A stretch of 64,000 nucleotides of DNA, from positions 119,817 to 183,816 of the forward strand of contig NZ_BMRI01000013.1 in NCBI RefSeq assembly GCF_014648555.1. Reading direction: 5' to 3'. This document shows, piece after piece, positions 37,733 through 47,152 of this stretch; position 1 is the stretch's first letter, and each line of letters opens with the position of its first letter. A model generated the notes under the pieces. The model had not been told where the DNA came from. It did no database searches and saw only the letters and a program-made list of their open reading frames with translations. Source of the DNA: Kitasatospora griseola. GTDB lineage: Bacteria; Actinomycetota; Actinomycetes; Streptomycetales; Streptomycetaceae. The translations under genes and the position numbers were made by a program.

Positions 37733-38554
37733 TCACCGGCGGTACTGGCGGTCGACCAGGTCGAGCAGTCGGGCGTGGGTGTCGGGGTCGGCGGCGGCCA
37801 GCAGGCCGCCCTCCCCGCTGTGCAGGGGCTTGCCGCGCAGGTCGGTGACGGTGCAGCCGGCCGCTTCGCACAGGGCGAGGCCCGCCGCGAAGTGCACGCT
37901 GTCGGCGAGATGCCCGTCGGTGATGTAGGCGGCGCGCCGGCCGGCGGCGACCCAGGCGACGGCGAGCGTGCTGGAGACCACCCGGGGGCGGAACGCGGCC
38001 TCGAAATCGGGGTCGGTGAGCAGGTGCGCGGCGCGGAAGGCCGCGGCGTTCGGGTAGGGCGGGTCGAGGTTGAGGTCGACCAGGGCGGACTGCGCGGACG
38101 GGACCAACGGGGTGTCCCGGCCGTCGTGGCGGAGGTGCGCCCGTTCGCCGTCGGTCCAGTAGGTCTCCCGCGTGTATGGGTCGGCGGTGGCGGCGGCGAC
38201 CGTCCGCCCGCCGTCGCGCAGGGCCACGTTGACGGCCACCAGGTGGGTGCCGACGGCGTAGTTGAGGGTGCCGCAGAGCGGGTCGACCAGCCACCGCCGG
38301 TCGGCGTCGGCCGCTCCGGTGCGGCCGCTCTCCTCGGCGGTGAACGCGTCGTCCGGGCGGGCGGCGCGCAGCAGGTCGAGGATGGCGGCCTCGGCGGCCA
38401 GGTCGGCGGCGGTGGCGAAGTCGCCGCCGCCCTTGTGGTGCCGCTCCGCGGTGGCCCAGGCGTGGGCGCGGACGGCCTCGGCACCGGCCTCCGCGGCGCG
38501 GCGGGCGAGTTCGGCGTCCTGGCGGCGGCTGTCCGCGGTGTTCATGATCGTCAT
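37733..38554 (-). CDS. Inositol-monophosphatase-like protein with altered metal site
   Basis: 273 residues of the IMPase fold. The first metal motif is present (FTAEES). The second motif reads WLVDPLCGTLNYA, in which the usual DPxDGTxN Asp is Cys, and the usual C-terminal WDxAAG motif reads DSVHFAAG, losing Trp-Asp. Two of the usual metal ligands are therefore replaced. It may be a specialised phosphatase or a non-catalytic protein. It sits inside the catabolic operon between the acyl-CoA dehydrogenase and the CoA ligase. The ATG at 38554 is used; MNTADS three codons on is an alternative. Confidence 0.78.
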   Translation of the reverse strand: MTIMNTADSRRQDAELARRAAEAGAEAVRAHAWATAERHHKGGGDFATAADLAAEAAILDLLRAARPDDAFTAEESGRTGAADADRRWLVDPLCGTLNYAVGTHLVAVNVALRDGGRTVAAATADPYTRETYWTDGERAHLRHDGRDTPLVPSAQSALVDLNLDPPYPNAAAFRAAHLLTDPDFEAAFRPRVVSSTLAVAWVAAGRRAAYITDGHLADSVHFAAGLALCEAAGCTVTDLRGKPLHSGEGGLLAAADPDTHARLLDLVDRQYRR

Positions 38555-38658
38555 GGCGGGAGCGTAGCCCGCGGCGCCGGCGCGGGCCGACCGGATGTCG
38601 AATCGGGTCACGCGCCGGTGCACGGAGGCTTCCTGTCGATCCGTCAGGAGTCGGTGGG

Positions 38659-39852
38659 TCAGTAGGAGCGGGGCAGGCCCAGGGTGTGCTGGGCGACGTA
38701 GTTCAGGATCATTTCGCGGCTGACCGGGGCGACCCGGCCGACCCGGGTGGCGGTGATCAGGGCGGCGAGGCCGTACTCCTGGGTGAGGCCGTTGCCGCCG
38801 AGGGTCTGGACGGCCTGGTCGACGGCTCGGCAGGAGGCTTCGCCGGCCGCGTACTTGGCCATGTTGGCGGCCTCGCCTGCGCCCAGGTCGTCGCCCGCGT
38901 CGTACAGGTGGGCGGCCTTCTGGGTCATCAGCCGGGCGAGTTCGACCTCGATGGCGCACTGCGCGAGCGGGTGGGCGATGCCCTGGTGGGTGCCGATCGG
39001 GCGGTCCCAGACGGTGCGGGTGCGGGCGTAGCCGACGGCGGTGTCGAGGGCGTACCGGGCGATGCCGAGGGTGAAGGCGGCGGTCATGATCCGCTCGGGG
39101 TTGAGTCCGGCGAACAGTTGCAGCAGCCCGGCGTCCTCGTCGCCGACCAGGGCGTCGGCGGGCAGCCGGACGTCGTCCAGGAAGACCTGGAACTGCCGTT
39201 CGGGGGCGGTGAGTTCCATCGGAATGGCGCGGTACTCGAAGCCGGGGGTGTCGCGCGGGACGACGAACAGGGCGGGCTTGAGCTTGCCGGTGCGAGCGTC
39301 TTCGGTGCGGCCGACGAACAGGACGGCGTCGGCGTGGTCGACGCCGGAGATGAACACCTTGCGGCCGCTGAGCAGCCAGTCCTCGCCGTCGCGGCGGGCG
39401 ACGGTGCCGATCCGGTGCGAGTTGGAGCCGGCGTCGGGTTCGGTGATGCCGAACGCCATCACCTTGCTGCCGTCGGCGAGTCCGGGCAGCCAGCGCCGCT
39501 TCTGCTCCTCGGTGCCGAACCGGGCGATCACGGTGCCGCAGATCGCGGGCGACACGATCATCATCAGCAGCGGGCAGCCGGCCGCGCCCAACTCTTCCAG
39601 CACGATGGCGAGTTCGCTGATGCCCGCGCCTCCGCCGCCGTGTTCGGCGGGCAGGTTGACGCCGAGGTAGCCCAACTTGGCGGCGTCCGCCCAGAGTTCC
39701 TCGACGGGCTCGTTGGCGCGGGCCTTGCGCTGGAAGTACTCGCGCCCGTAGCGGCGGCCGAGCGCGGCGACGGCTTCGCGCAGGGCGCGACGGTCCTCGG
39801 ACTCGATCAGCGGGGAGGCGGGCGGTGCGGTGGTGGTGCGCGGTGCGGACAT
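38659..39852 (-). CDS. Acyl-CoA dehydrogenase
   Basis: 397 residues, full-length ACAD family. N-terminal helices are followed by the FAD/substrate segments MAFGITEPDAGSNSHRIGT and WLLSGRKVFISGVDHAD, and the C-terminal helices carry VQTLGGNGLTQEYG. It oxidises an acyl-CoA to the 2-enoyl-CoA, with electrons passed to ETF. It lies between the biotin-dependent carboxylase alpha subunit and the IMPase-like gene in one operon. That setting resembles isovaleryl- or citronellyl-CoA dehydrogenases of liu/atu clusters. The exact substrate is not determinable here. Confidence 0.88.
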   Translation of the reverse strand: MSAPRTTTAPPASPLIESEDRRALREAVAALGRRYGREYFQRKARANEPVEELWADAAKLGYLGVNLPAEHGGGGAGISELAIVLEELGAAGCPLLMMIVSPAICGTVIARFGTEEQKRRWLPGLADGSKVMAFGITEPDAGSNSHRIGTVARRDGEDWLLSGRKVFISGVDHADAVLFVGRTEDARTGKLKPALFVVPRDTPGFEYRAIPMELTAPERQFQVFLDDVRLPADALVGDEDAGLLQLFAGLNPERIMTAAFTLGIARYALDTAVGYARTRTVWDRPIGTHQGIAHPLAQCAIEVELARLMTQKAAHLYDAGDDLGAGEAANMAKYAAGEASCRAVDQAVQTLGGNGLTQEYGLAALITATRVGRVAPVSREMILNYVAQHTLGLPRSY

Positions 39853-39922
39853 CGGGGGTCCTTCCGGGCGGAGGGTGGGCCGGTGTGCAGGGTCGCTCGA
39901 CCGGCGTGGTGCGCGGTCGGCG

Positions 39923-41872
39923 TCAGGAGGCGGTGACCACGGCGAGCACGGCGCCGGTCTCGACCTGCTGGCCGACGGCGACCGGGAGTTCGGCGAGCAG
40001 GCCGTCCGCCGGGGCGGTGACCTGGTGTTCCATCTTCATCGCCTCCAGCCAGAGCAGCGGCTGGCCGGCCGTGACGGGCCGGCCGGGTTCGGCGGCGATC
40101 CGGACGACCGTGCCGGGCATCGGCGCGATCAGCGTCCCGGGGGCCAACTGGGCGGCCGGGTCCGGGAATCGGTCCAGCACGGTGAGGGTGTGGTGCTCGG
40201 TCGGACCGTCCACGAAGACCTGGTCGCCGTGCCGGGCGATCCGGTAGCGGCGGCGCAGCGGGCCGACCGCGAGGTCGACGGACTCCGGTGCGCTGCCGAG
40301 GAGTTGGACGTCGGGGTGGTCCTCGGCGAGCAGGCCGTCGCGGGTCAGCCGGTAGCGGACGTCGAGTTCGGCGCCGTCGGCGGTGCGGTAGCGCTTGTGC
40401 TGCGGCTGGGAGGGCAGGTTGCGCCAGCCGGACGGGACGGCGCCTGGGTGTGCGGCGGCGTCGGCGAGGGCGGCGGCGAGGGCCGCAAGGGGCGCGGACT
40501 TGCCGTCCTGGCCGAGGAGTTGGTCGGCGTGCTCGGTGAGGAAGGCGGTGTGCACGGCGCCGTCCAGGAAGGCCGGGTGGCGCAGGGCGCGGACCAGCAG
40601 GTCCCGGTTGGTGGCCGGGCCGTGCAGACGGGTGCGGGCCAGGGCGTCGGCGAGGCGGCGGGCGGCGGCGCGGCGGGTGGGGGCCCAGGCGATCACCTTG
40701 GCGAGCATCGCGTCGTAGTGGACGGTGACCCGGTCGGCGCCGCCCTCGCCGCCCGCGCCCTCCCCGACTCCGGCGTCCAGGCGCAGGCCGACCGGGGCCG
40801 GGAGGGTTTCGAACTCGACGTCCACGCCCGGGACTTCGAGCAGGTGCACGGTGCCGGCGGTGGGCTGCCAGCCGCGCGCGGGGTCTTCGGCGTACAGGCG
40901 GGCCTCGATCGCGCAGCCCCGCCCGGGCGGCGGGGTGGCCGGGAGCTTCTCGCCTTCGGCGACGGCGAGTTGGAGGGCGACCAGGTCGAGGCCGGTGACG
41001 GCCTCGGTGACCGGGTGTTCCACCTGGAGGCGGGTGTTCATCTCCAGGAAGGCGAGCCGGCCGTCGGGGGCGAGCAGGAACTCGGCGGTGCCGGCGCCGC
41101 GGTAGCCGATGGCGCGGGCGGCCGCGGTGGCGGCGCCGTGCAGCCGGGTGCGCAGCTCGGGGTCGAGGCCGGGCGCGGGGGCCTCCTCGATCACCTTCTG
41201 GTGTCGGCGCTGCAGCGAGCAGTCGCGGTCGCCGACGGCCCACACAGTGCCGTGCGCGTCGGCCAGCAGCTGGACCTCCAGGTGCCGTCCGGTCGGCAGG
41301 TAGGGCTCGCAGAACACCTCGTCGTCGCCGAACGCGGCCGCGGCCTCGGCCCGGGCGGCGGCCAGCGCGTCCGGCAGTTCGGCGAGGGTGCGCACCACCC
41401 GCATGCCGCGTCCGCCGCCGCCCGCCGCGGCCTTGACCAGCAGCGGCAGGTCGGCCTCGTCGGGCCGGGGCCCGACGCTCAGCACGGGGACGCCGGCGGC
41501 GGCCATCAGCCGTTTGGCGGCGGTCTTGGAGCCCATGGCGGCGATCACGGCGGGCGGCGGGCCGACCCAGGTCAGTCCCGCGTCCTGCACGGCCCGCGCG
41601 AACTCGGCGTTCTCGGACAGGAATCCGTAGCCGGGGTGGACGGCGTCGGCGCCCGCGTCCAGCGCGGCCCGGATCAGCAGGTCGGCGCGCAGGTAGGTGT
41701 CGGCGGGCGCGGCTCCGGGCAGCCGGACGGCGGTGTCGGCCTCCTGGACGTGCCGGGCGTCGGCGTCCGGGTCGGCGTACACGGCGACGGTGGCGATGCC
41801 GAGGGTGCGGCAGGTGCGGAAGATCCGGCGGGCGATCTCGCCGCGGTTGGCCACCAGCAGGGAGGTGATCAT
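39923..41872 (-). CDS. Acyl-CoA carboxylase alpha subunit (biotin carboxylase + carrier)
   Basis: 649 residues. The biotin carboxylase domain (1-450) has LVANRGEIARRIFRTCRTLG, AAAGGGGRGMRVV, DRDCSLQRRHQKVIEEAP and NTRLQVEHPVTEAVTG. A linker region precedes the C-terminal biotinyl domain with target Lys in LEAMKMEHQVTA. The layout is that of methylcrotonyl-, geranyl- or propionyl-CoA carboxylase alpha chains. It follows the beta subunit gene by 42 bp. With AtuA and an acyl-CoA dehydrogenase next to it, a branched-chain enoyl-CoA (3-methylcrotonyl/geranyl type) is the likeliest substrate. Confidence 0.88.
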   Translation of the reverse strand: MITSLLVANRGEIARRIFRTCRTLGIATVAVYADPDADARHVQEADTAVRLPGAAPADTYLRADLLIRAALDAGADAVHPGYGFLSENAEFARAVQDAGLTWVGPPPAVIAAMGSKTAAKRLMAAAGVPVLSVGPRPDEADLPLLVKAAAGGGGRGMRVVRTLAELPDALAAARAEAAAAFGDDEVFCEPYLPTGRHLEVQLLADAHGTVWAVGDRDCSLQRRHQKVIEEAPAPGLDPELRTRLHGAATAAARAIGYRGAGTAEFLLAPDGRLAFLEMNTRLQVEHPVTEAVTGLDLVALQLAVAEGEKLPATPPPGRGCAIEARLYAEDPARGWQPTAGTVHLLEVPGVDVEFETLPAPVGLRLDAGVGEGAGGEGGADRVTVHYDAMLAKVIAWAPTRRAAARRLADALARTRLHGPATNRDLLVRALRHPAFLDGAVHTAFLTEHADQLLGQDGKSAPLAALAAALADAAAHPGAVPSGWRNLPSQPQHKRYRTADGAELDVRYRLTRDGLLAEDHPDVQLLGSAPESVDLAVGPLRRRYRIARHGDQVFVDGPTEHHTLTVLDRFPDPAAQLAPGTLIAPMPGTVVRIAAEPGRPVTAGQPLLWLEAMKMEHQVTAPADGLLAELPVAVGQQVETGAVLAVVTAS

Positions 41873-41914
41873 GCGTCAGTTCGCTTTCCTTGGTCGGCCG
41901 TTGGGAGAGCTGGT

Positions 41915-43513
41915 CTACATCCGGAACACGCCGTAGCCGCGCGCGCCCTCCACCGGTCCGCTGTGGATCGCGGACAGGCAGATGCCGAGCACGGTCCGGG
42001 TGTCGCGCGGGTCGATCACCCCGTCGTCGTAGAGCCGGCCGGAGAGGAACGCGGGCAGCGACTCGGCCTCGATCTGCTGCTCGACCATGGCGCGGATGGC
42101 GGCGTCGGCGTCCTCGTCGTACGGCTGCCCCTTGGCGGCGGCGGACTGGCGGGCCACGATCGAGAGCACGCCGGCCAGTTGCTGCGGCCCCATCACGGCG
42201 GACTTGGCGCTGGGCCAGGCGAACAGGAACCGCGGGTCGTAGGCGCGTCCGCACATGCCGTAGTGCCCGGCGCCGTAGGAGGCGCCCATCAGCACGGAGA
42301 TGTGCGGGACGGTGCTGTTCGACACCGCGTTGATCATCATCGCGCCGTGCTTGATGATGCCGCCCTGCTCGTAGTCCCGGCCGACCATGTAGCCGGTGGT
42401 GTTGTGCAGGAACAGCAGCGGCCGGTCGCGCTGGTTGGCCAGTTGGATGAACTGGGCGGCCTTCTGCGATTCCTGGCTGAACAGCACGCCCTGCGCGTTC
42501 GCCAGGATCCCGACCGGGTACCCGTGGACGGTGGCCCAGCCGGTGGCCAGGCTGCTGCCGTACAGCGGCTTGAACTCGTCGAAGTCGGAGCCGTCGGCGA
42601 TCCGGGCGATCACCTCGCGCGGGTCGAACGGCGCCTTCAGCTCACCGGGGACGATGCCCAGCAGCTCGTCCTCCTCGTACTTCGGCGGCTCGTACCAAGG
42701 CATCGGCTCCGGGCCGGACTTGCGCCAGTGCAGCCGGTGCACGACCCGGCGGGCCAGCCGCAGCGCGTCCGGTTCGTCGACGGCGAGGTGGTCGGCCAGG
42801 CCGGAGGTGCGGGCGTGCATCTCAGCGCCGCCGAGGGACTCGTCGTCGGCCTCCTCACCGGTGGCCATCTTGACCAGCGGCGGTCCGCCGAGGAACACCT
42901 TGGCCCGCTCCCTCACCATGATCACGTGGTCGGACATGCCCGGCACGTACGCCCCGCCCGCCGTGGAATTGCCGAACACCACGGCCACGGTGGGGATTCC
43001 GGCCGCCGAGAGCCGGGTGAGGTCGCGGAACAGCGCGCCGCCCGGGATGAAGATCTCCTTCTGACTGGGCAGGTCCGCGCCGCCCGACTCCACCAGGTTG
43101 ACCAGCGGCAGCCGGTTGCGCAGCGCGATCTCGTTGGCCCGCAGCGCCTTGCGCAGCGTCCACGGATTCGACGAACCGCCGCGCACCGTCGGGTCGTTGG
43201 CGGTGATCACGCACTCGGTGCCCTCGATCGTGCCGATCCCGGTGACCAGCGACGCGCCGACCGGGTAGTCACTCCCCCAGGCGGCCAGCGGCGACAGTTC
43301 CAGGAACGCCGAGTCCGGGTCGATCAGCAGCTCGATCCGCTCCCGGGCCAGCAGCTTGCCCCGACTGCGGTGCCGCTCCACGTACTTGGGCCCGCCGCCG
43401 GCCAGCGCCTTGGCGTGCTCGACGTCCAGCGCGGCCAGCTTCTCCAGCATGGCGGCGCGGTTGGCGGTGTACGCGGACCCGCCGGTGTCCAGCCGGGTGG
43501 ACAGTACGGTCAC
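41915..43513 (-). CDS. Acyl-CoA carboxylase beta subunit (carboxyltransferase, MCC/GCC type)
   Basis: 532 residues from a GTG at 43513 that overlaps the AtuA stop (GTGA); the longer frame to 43555 is discarded. Carboxyltransferase hallmarks are VESGGADLPSQKEIFIPGG, GNSTAGGAYVPGMSDHVIMV, GGPPLVKMATGEE and MGASYGAGHYGMCGRAYDP. The sequence pattern follows the 3-methylcrotonyl-/geranyl-CoA carboxylase beta subgroup more than propionyl-CoA carboxylase. It transfers carboxyl from the biotin of the alpha subunit to an enoyl-CoA. Confidence 0.88.
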   Translation of the reverse strand: MTVLSTRLDTGGSAYTANRAAMLEKLAALDVEHAKALAGGGPKYVERHRSRGKLLARERIELLIDPDSAFLELSPLAAWGSDYPVGASLVTGIGTIEGTECVITANDPTVRGGSSNPWTLRKALRANEIALRNRLPLVNLVESGGADLPSQKEIFIPGGALFRDLTRLSAAGIPTVAVVFGNSTAGGAYVPGMSDHVIMVRERAKVFLGGPPLVKMATGEEADDESLGGAEMHARTSGLADHLAVDEPDALRLARRVVHRLHWRKSGPEPMPWYEPPKYEEDELLGIVPGELKAPFDPREVIARIADGSDFDEFKPLYGSSLATGWATVHGYPVGILANAQGVLFSQESQKAAQFIQLANQRDRPLLFLHNTTGYMVGRDYEQGGIIKHGAMMINAVSNSTVPHISVLMGASYGAGHYGMCGRAYDPRFLFAWPSAKSAVMGPQQLAGVLSIVARQSAAAKGQPYDEDADAAIRAMVEQQIEAESLPAFLSGRLYDDGVIDPRDTRTVLGICLSAIHSGPVEGARGYGVFRM

Positions 43514-45222
43514 AGCAGTGCCTCCGGAATGTCGAGGTGCCGGGAGCGCAGCCACTCCCCCAGCGCTTTGGCCTGCGGGTCGAACCTGGCCTGGGCGGCG
43601 ACGCCTTCGCCGAGCAGTCCGCGGACGGTGAAGTTGACGGCGCGGAGGTTCGGCAGCACGTGCCGCTCGACCGCCAACTGTGCGATCTCCGGGAGGAGTT
43701 CACTGAGCTTGTCGACGGTGAGGGTGTGCGCGAGCCAGCGCCAGCCGGCCTCGCTGCGGGCCCACACGCCGAGATTGGCGTCGCCGCCCTTGTCGCCGCT
43801 GCGGGCCCCGGCGACCAGGCCGAGCGGGGCACGACGGGTCGGGCCTTCTTCTTCCAGCGGCGGAGGCAACTGCGGCCCCTCCACTGCCACTTCGTCACTG
43901 GCCGATGGCCGCTCGGGCCGGACCGCGACGGTCTCGCCGCCGGGCAGGTGGGCCAGGTGCTCGACCTCCTTCGCGTCCAACTCCCGCGCCTCGAACACCC
44001 CGTAGGGCGCGGCCGCGGCGGGCGGCGCAGTCAGGTGGAAGCCCGGGTAGCCGGCCAGGCCGAGTTCCACGGCGGCGGCGGTCAGCGCACGACCGACCTT
44101 GGCCTCGTGCGGGTCGCGGGCGGTGAGGCGGAGCAGGGCGCTGGCCCGCTCCTCGGTGTCGGCGTCCGGGTGGTCGGTGCGGGCCAGTGTCCAGCGCAGC
44201 TCGGCCGGCGGGTCGGTCACCGCCCGTGTCAACTGCCGTTGCGCGAAAGCCGCTTTGGCCTCGATGTCGAGCCCGGTGAGGACGAACACCAGCTCGTTGC
44301 GGTAGCCGCCGAGCCGGTTCAGCCCGACTTTGAGGGTGGCCGGCGGGGCCTCGCCGCGCACCCCGCCGATCCGCACCCGGTCCGGCCCGTCCTCGGTGAG
44401 CGTCACGGTGTCCAGGCGGGCGGTGACGTCCGGGCCGAGATAGCGCGGTCCGCCGGTCTCGTACAGGAGTTGGGCGGTGACGGTCTCGATTGTCACCACG
44501 CCGCCCGTGCCCGGGTGCTTGGTGATCACGCTGCTGCCGTCGGCGTGCAGCTCGGCGAGCGGAAACCCCGGGTGGTCGAGGCGGTCCCCGTGCTCGGCGA
44601 AGAACGCGTAGTTCCCGCCGGTGGCCTGCGCCCCGCACTCCAGCACGTGCCCCGCCACCACCGCCCCCGCCAAGGCGTCCAGATCGTCGGGCGTCCACCC
44701 GTAGTGCGCGATCCCCGGCCCCACCACCAGCGCGGCATCGGTGACCCGGCCCGTCACCACCACGTCCGCGCCGCCGCGCAGGCACTCGGCGATGCCGAAC
44801 GCGCCCAGATACGCGTTGGCGGCGAGCAGCGGGCGCCGCGGATCCTCCCCCGTCCAACCGAACTCCGCTGCGCGGGGCAGCAGTTCGTCACCCGTGACGT
44901 ACCCGACCCGGGCCCGGACGCCCTGCCTTGCCGTCACCTCCCCGAGCGCCTCCGCGAGCCGCGCCGGGTTGAGACCGCCCGCGTTGACGACGATCCGCAC
45001 CCCGCGCTCGACCGCCTCCGCGAGGCACTCCTCCGCCTGCCGCAGAAACGTCCGCGCATACCCCAGCTTCGCATCGCGCAGCCGGTCGCGGGCCAGGATC
45101 AGCATCGTCAACTCGGCCAGGTAGTCACCCGTCAGCACATCCAGCGGCCCGCCGGTCAGCATCTCCCGGAACGCGGCGAACCGGTCGCCGTAGAACCCCG
45201 AAGCATTGCCGATCCGCAACAC
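43510..45222 (-). CDS. AtuA-family protein (acyclic terpene utilisation type)
   Basis: 570 residues from a GTG at 45222 (start VLRIGNASGFYGDRFAAF). The DUF1446/AtuA core runs from about 1 to 450 (LTGDYLAELTMLILARDR, VRIVVNAGGLNPARLAEAL, TGRVTDAALVVGPGIAHYGW, ECGAQATGGNYAFF), with a C-terminal AtuA-like ferredoxin-fold domain (LVAGARSGDKGGDANLGVWAR). AtuA accompanies geranyl-CoA carboxylase in Pseudomonas citronellol degradation, but its biochemical role is not established. Here it is the first gene of the operon and is coupled to the carboxylase beta gene. Confidence 0.85.
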   Translation of the reverse strand: MLRIGNASGFYGDRFAAFREMLTGGPLDVLTGDYLAELTMLILARDRLRDAKLGYARTFLRQAEECLAEAVERGVRIVVNAGGLNPARLAEALGEVTARQGVRARVGYVTGDELLPRAAEFGWTGEDPRRPLLAANAYLGAFGIAECLRGGADVVVTGRVTDAALVVGPGIAHYGWTPDDLDALAGAVVAGHVLECGAQATGGNYAFFAEHGDRLDHPGFPLAELHADGSSVITKHPGTGGVVTIETVTAQLLYETGGPRYLGPDVTARLDTVTLTEDGPDRVRIGGVRGEAPPATLKVGLNRLGGYRNELVFVLTGLDIEAKAAFAQRQLTRAVTDPPAELRWTLARTDHPDADTEERASALLRLTARDPHEAKVGRALTAAAVELGLAGYPGFHLTAPPAAAAPYGVFEARELDAKEVEHLAHLPGGETVAVRPERPSASDEVAVEGPQLPPPLEEEGPTRRAPLGLVAGARSGDKGGDANLGVWARSEAGWRWLAHTLTVDKLSELLPEIAQLAVERHVLPNLRAVNFTVRGLLGEGVAAQARFDPQAKALGEWLRSRHLDIPEALL

Positions 45223-45326
45223 GGCACACCTCCCCAACTCGCCGCCACCCGGCACCCGTTCACCGCACTCGGCGAACCCCTGCCCACCCGGTCGCGACCG
45301 AGCGTGGCACCGCACCGGCAACAAAT

Positions 45327-45342
45327 CAAGCACGTGTGCTTG
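45327..45342. promoter_or_regulatory. Candidate operator before the atu/liu-like operon
   Basis: CAAGCAC (45327-45333) and GTGCTTG (45336-45342) are a perfect 7-bp inverted repeat with a 2-bp spacer, about 105 bp upstream of the AtuA start. Position and symmetry fit a TetR-type operator, presumably for the regulator at the end of the operon. A T-run follows on the plus strand but the loop is too short for a good terminator. Confidence 0.55.
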
Positions 45343-45459
45343 TTTTTCCGCCACACCAGGACACCTGCCGTGCGCGGGTGGTGAGCGACGGACGAGTCCT
45401 GGGCCCCCGGCCCGGTCCCGCCCCGGCCCCGCCCGCGCCGGACGAACGAGATCGAAGCC

Positions 45460-45948
45460 CTACTCCCGACGCGCCGACTCGCGGGACCGCCAGAAGTCCG
45501 CGTCCCGCGGGTCGGCCAGCCAGTCCGCCATGCGCGCGGCACATGCCTCGAAGGCCGCGGGCAGCGACATCCCGTCGTCGACGGCGAACTTCATGACCTC
45601 GACGTCGTGGGTGCCGTGGTCGGTCTCGCACCAGCACTCCACGTTGACCACGGCAGCGACCTCGTGCCGGCCCTCTGCCGTCCAGTCCACCTGAAGCTGG
45701 AACTCCAGCCAGTCGCTGACGCTTGTCGGATGCACCACGCACAGGAGGAGGATCACGTGCACCCGCGACTGCGGGCCCGCGAAGACCGCATGCTCCGTTC
45801 TCCAATCCCACGTCGTCTCGGCGACATCGGGCCGAGCCGCGCCGACGCTGCGGGCGGCGCGCCGCATTGATTCCGCGCCGGCGGTCGTGAGTTCGGGGAA
45901 GAGGGTGCTCAGGGGGACGTCGCCGAAGGCGCCTTTGCTCATGGACAT
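45460..45948 (-). CDS. Hypothetical protein, 162 residues
   Basis: The product starts MSMSKGAFGDVPLSTLFPEL and has a mixed alpha/beta composition. It contains a hydrophobic strand-rich core (VHVILLLCVVHPTSVSDWLEFQLQ, in parts), three Cys and a Trp-rich acidic end (MADWLADPRDADFW). There is no signal peptide or membrane helix beyond the short hydrophobic strand. I do not recognise the family. It is divergent from the methyltransferase at 46208 across a 259-bp gap that holds a TGACG-N3-CGTCA palindrome. Confidence 0.6.
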   Translation of the reverse strand: MSMSKGAFGDVPLSTLFPELTTAGAESMRRAARSVGAARPDVAETTWDWRTEHAVFAGPQSRVHVILLLCVVHPTSVSDWLEFQLQVDWTAEGRHEVAAVVNVECWCETDHGTHDVEVMKFAVDDGMSLPAAFEACAARMADWLADPRDADFWRSRESARRE

Positions 45949-46207
45949 GAGCCGATCATCCGATCTCCCCGGCGTGGAGGACAGAGCCGATCGTCGCAGT
46001 GCCCTGCGACGTCCGACACGACGACGCCGACCTCGCCCGAACTCCGGTGCAATCGGACGGCGTCCGGCTCATGACGATCCGTCAGGCTGCGGCCCCAGGC
46101 GTGGGACGGTGGCGGCGTTGTGGGACGCGTGGGGTTCGTCTGCTGTGTGAGGCATCACTCCCCCGTCGCCATGGCGCCCGCGGCCCGGGAGGGTTGACCA
46201 TGGAGGC

Positions 46208-47074
46208 ATGACTTCCTCGCCACGCCAGCCGCAAGCCGATGGCCGACCGGATTCGACGGACAGCACCACCGCGCCCGGCGGAGAGTCCGCACGCGGGTAC
46301 CTGCTGGACAATGCGCGCGTCGAGGCGGGTGAGCGGTTCGTCCAGCTGGCCGAGCTGTTCGACGGGGTGACGCGCGGGCACTTCGATCGGCTGGGGGTCA
46401 AGGAGGGCTCGCGCTGCTGGGAGGTGGGCGCCGGTGGCACCAGCGTGCCGGAGGCGCTGGCGGCGGCCGTCGGCCCGACCGGGCACGTACTGGCCACGGA
46501 CATCAACCCCTCGTGGCTGACGGCGGGCAACGGGTACGAGGTGCGGCAGCACGACGTCGCCGCCGATCCCGCGCCGGAGCCGGGGACGTTCGACCTGGTG
46601 CACGCCCGGCTCGTGCTGGTCCATGTCCCGGACCGGGCCCGGGCGTTGGCCACGATGGTCGCGGCGCTGCGGCCCGGCGGCTGGCTGCTCATCGAGGACG
46701 CCGACACCGCGCTGCAGCCCCTGGCCTGCCTCGACGAGAGCGGCCCCGCCCAGCGCCGCGCCAACCGGCTGCGGGACGCCGTCCGGGAGCTGCTGGCCCG
46801 CCGCGGCGCCGACCTGCGCTACGGCCGCACCCTGCCGCGAGCGCTGCGCGAGGCCGGCCTGGTGGACGTCGCCGCAGCAGGCACCTTCCCGGTCGGCGGC
46901 CCGGCCTGCAACCACCTGGAGGCCGCCACCATCCGCCACGTCCGCGACGAACTGCTCGCGGCCGGCCTCTCCGACGACACCGAAATCGACGCCCACCTGG
47001 CCTCCATCCACGCGGGCGAACTCGACCTGACACTCGCCCCGTTGATTTCGGCCTGGGGACGGCGTCCGGCCTAG
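46208..47074 (+). CDS. Class I SAM-dependent methyltransferase
   Basis: 288 residues. Motif I is CWEVGAGGTSVPEALAAAVG (about residues 70-89), motif II VLATDINP, and the motif III region TFDLVHARLVLVHVPDRARAL followed by LRPGGWLLIED. N-terminal residues 1-30 are a low-complexity Ser/Thr/Pro tail. It resembles actinomycete small-molecule methyltransferases of the UbiE/type 11 class. No pathway partners are adjacent, so the substrate is unknown. Confidence 0.82.
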   Translation: MTSSPRQPQADGRPDSTDSTTAPGGESARGYLLDNARVEAGERFVQLAELFDGVTRGHFDRLGVKEGSRCWEVGAGGTSVPEALAAAVGPTGHVLATDINPSWLTAGNGYEVRQHDVAADPAPEPGTFDLVHARLVLVHVPDRARALATMVAALRPGGWLLIEDADTALQPLACLDESGPAQRRANRLRDAVRELLARRGADLRYGRTLPRALREAGLVDVAAAGTFPVGGPACNHLEAATIRHVRDELLAAGLSDDTEIDAHLASIHAGELDLTLAPLISAWGRRPA

Positions 47075-47152
47075 GGTCTGTCCAGCGAACCATGGTGGCC
47101 TCCGGGGCGGAGTACGCCGTATCGATTCGATCCCCGGAAGGGGCTGCTCGAC

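Noticed and set aside
39830..44005. A 1391-codon plus-strand open frame
   Set aside because: Lies wholly antisense to the carboxylase/AtuA genes; Gly/Val/Arg-rich composition with no domain; a by-product of high GC content.
45887..46211. Short overlapping ORFs between the hypothetical and methyltransferase genes
   Set aside because: Arg-rich, mutually overlapping, no ribosome site or homology.
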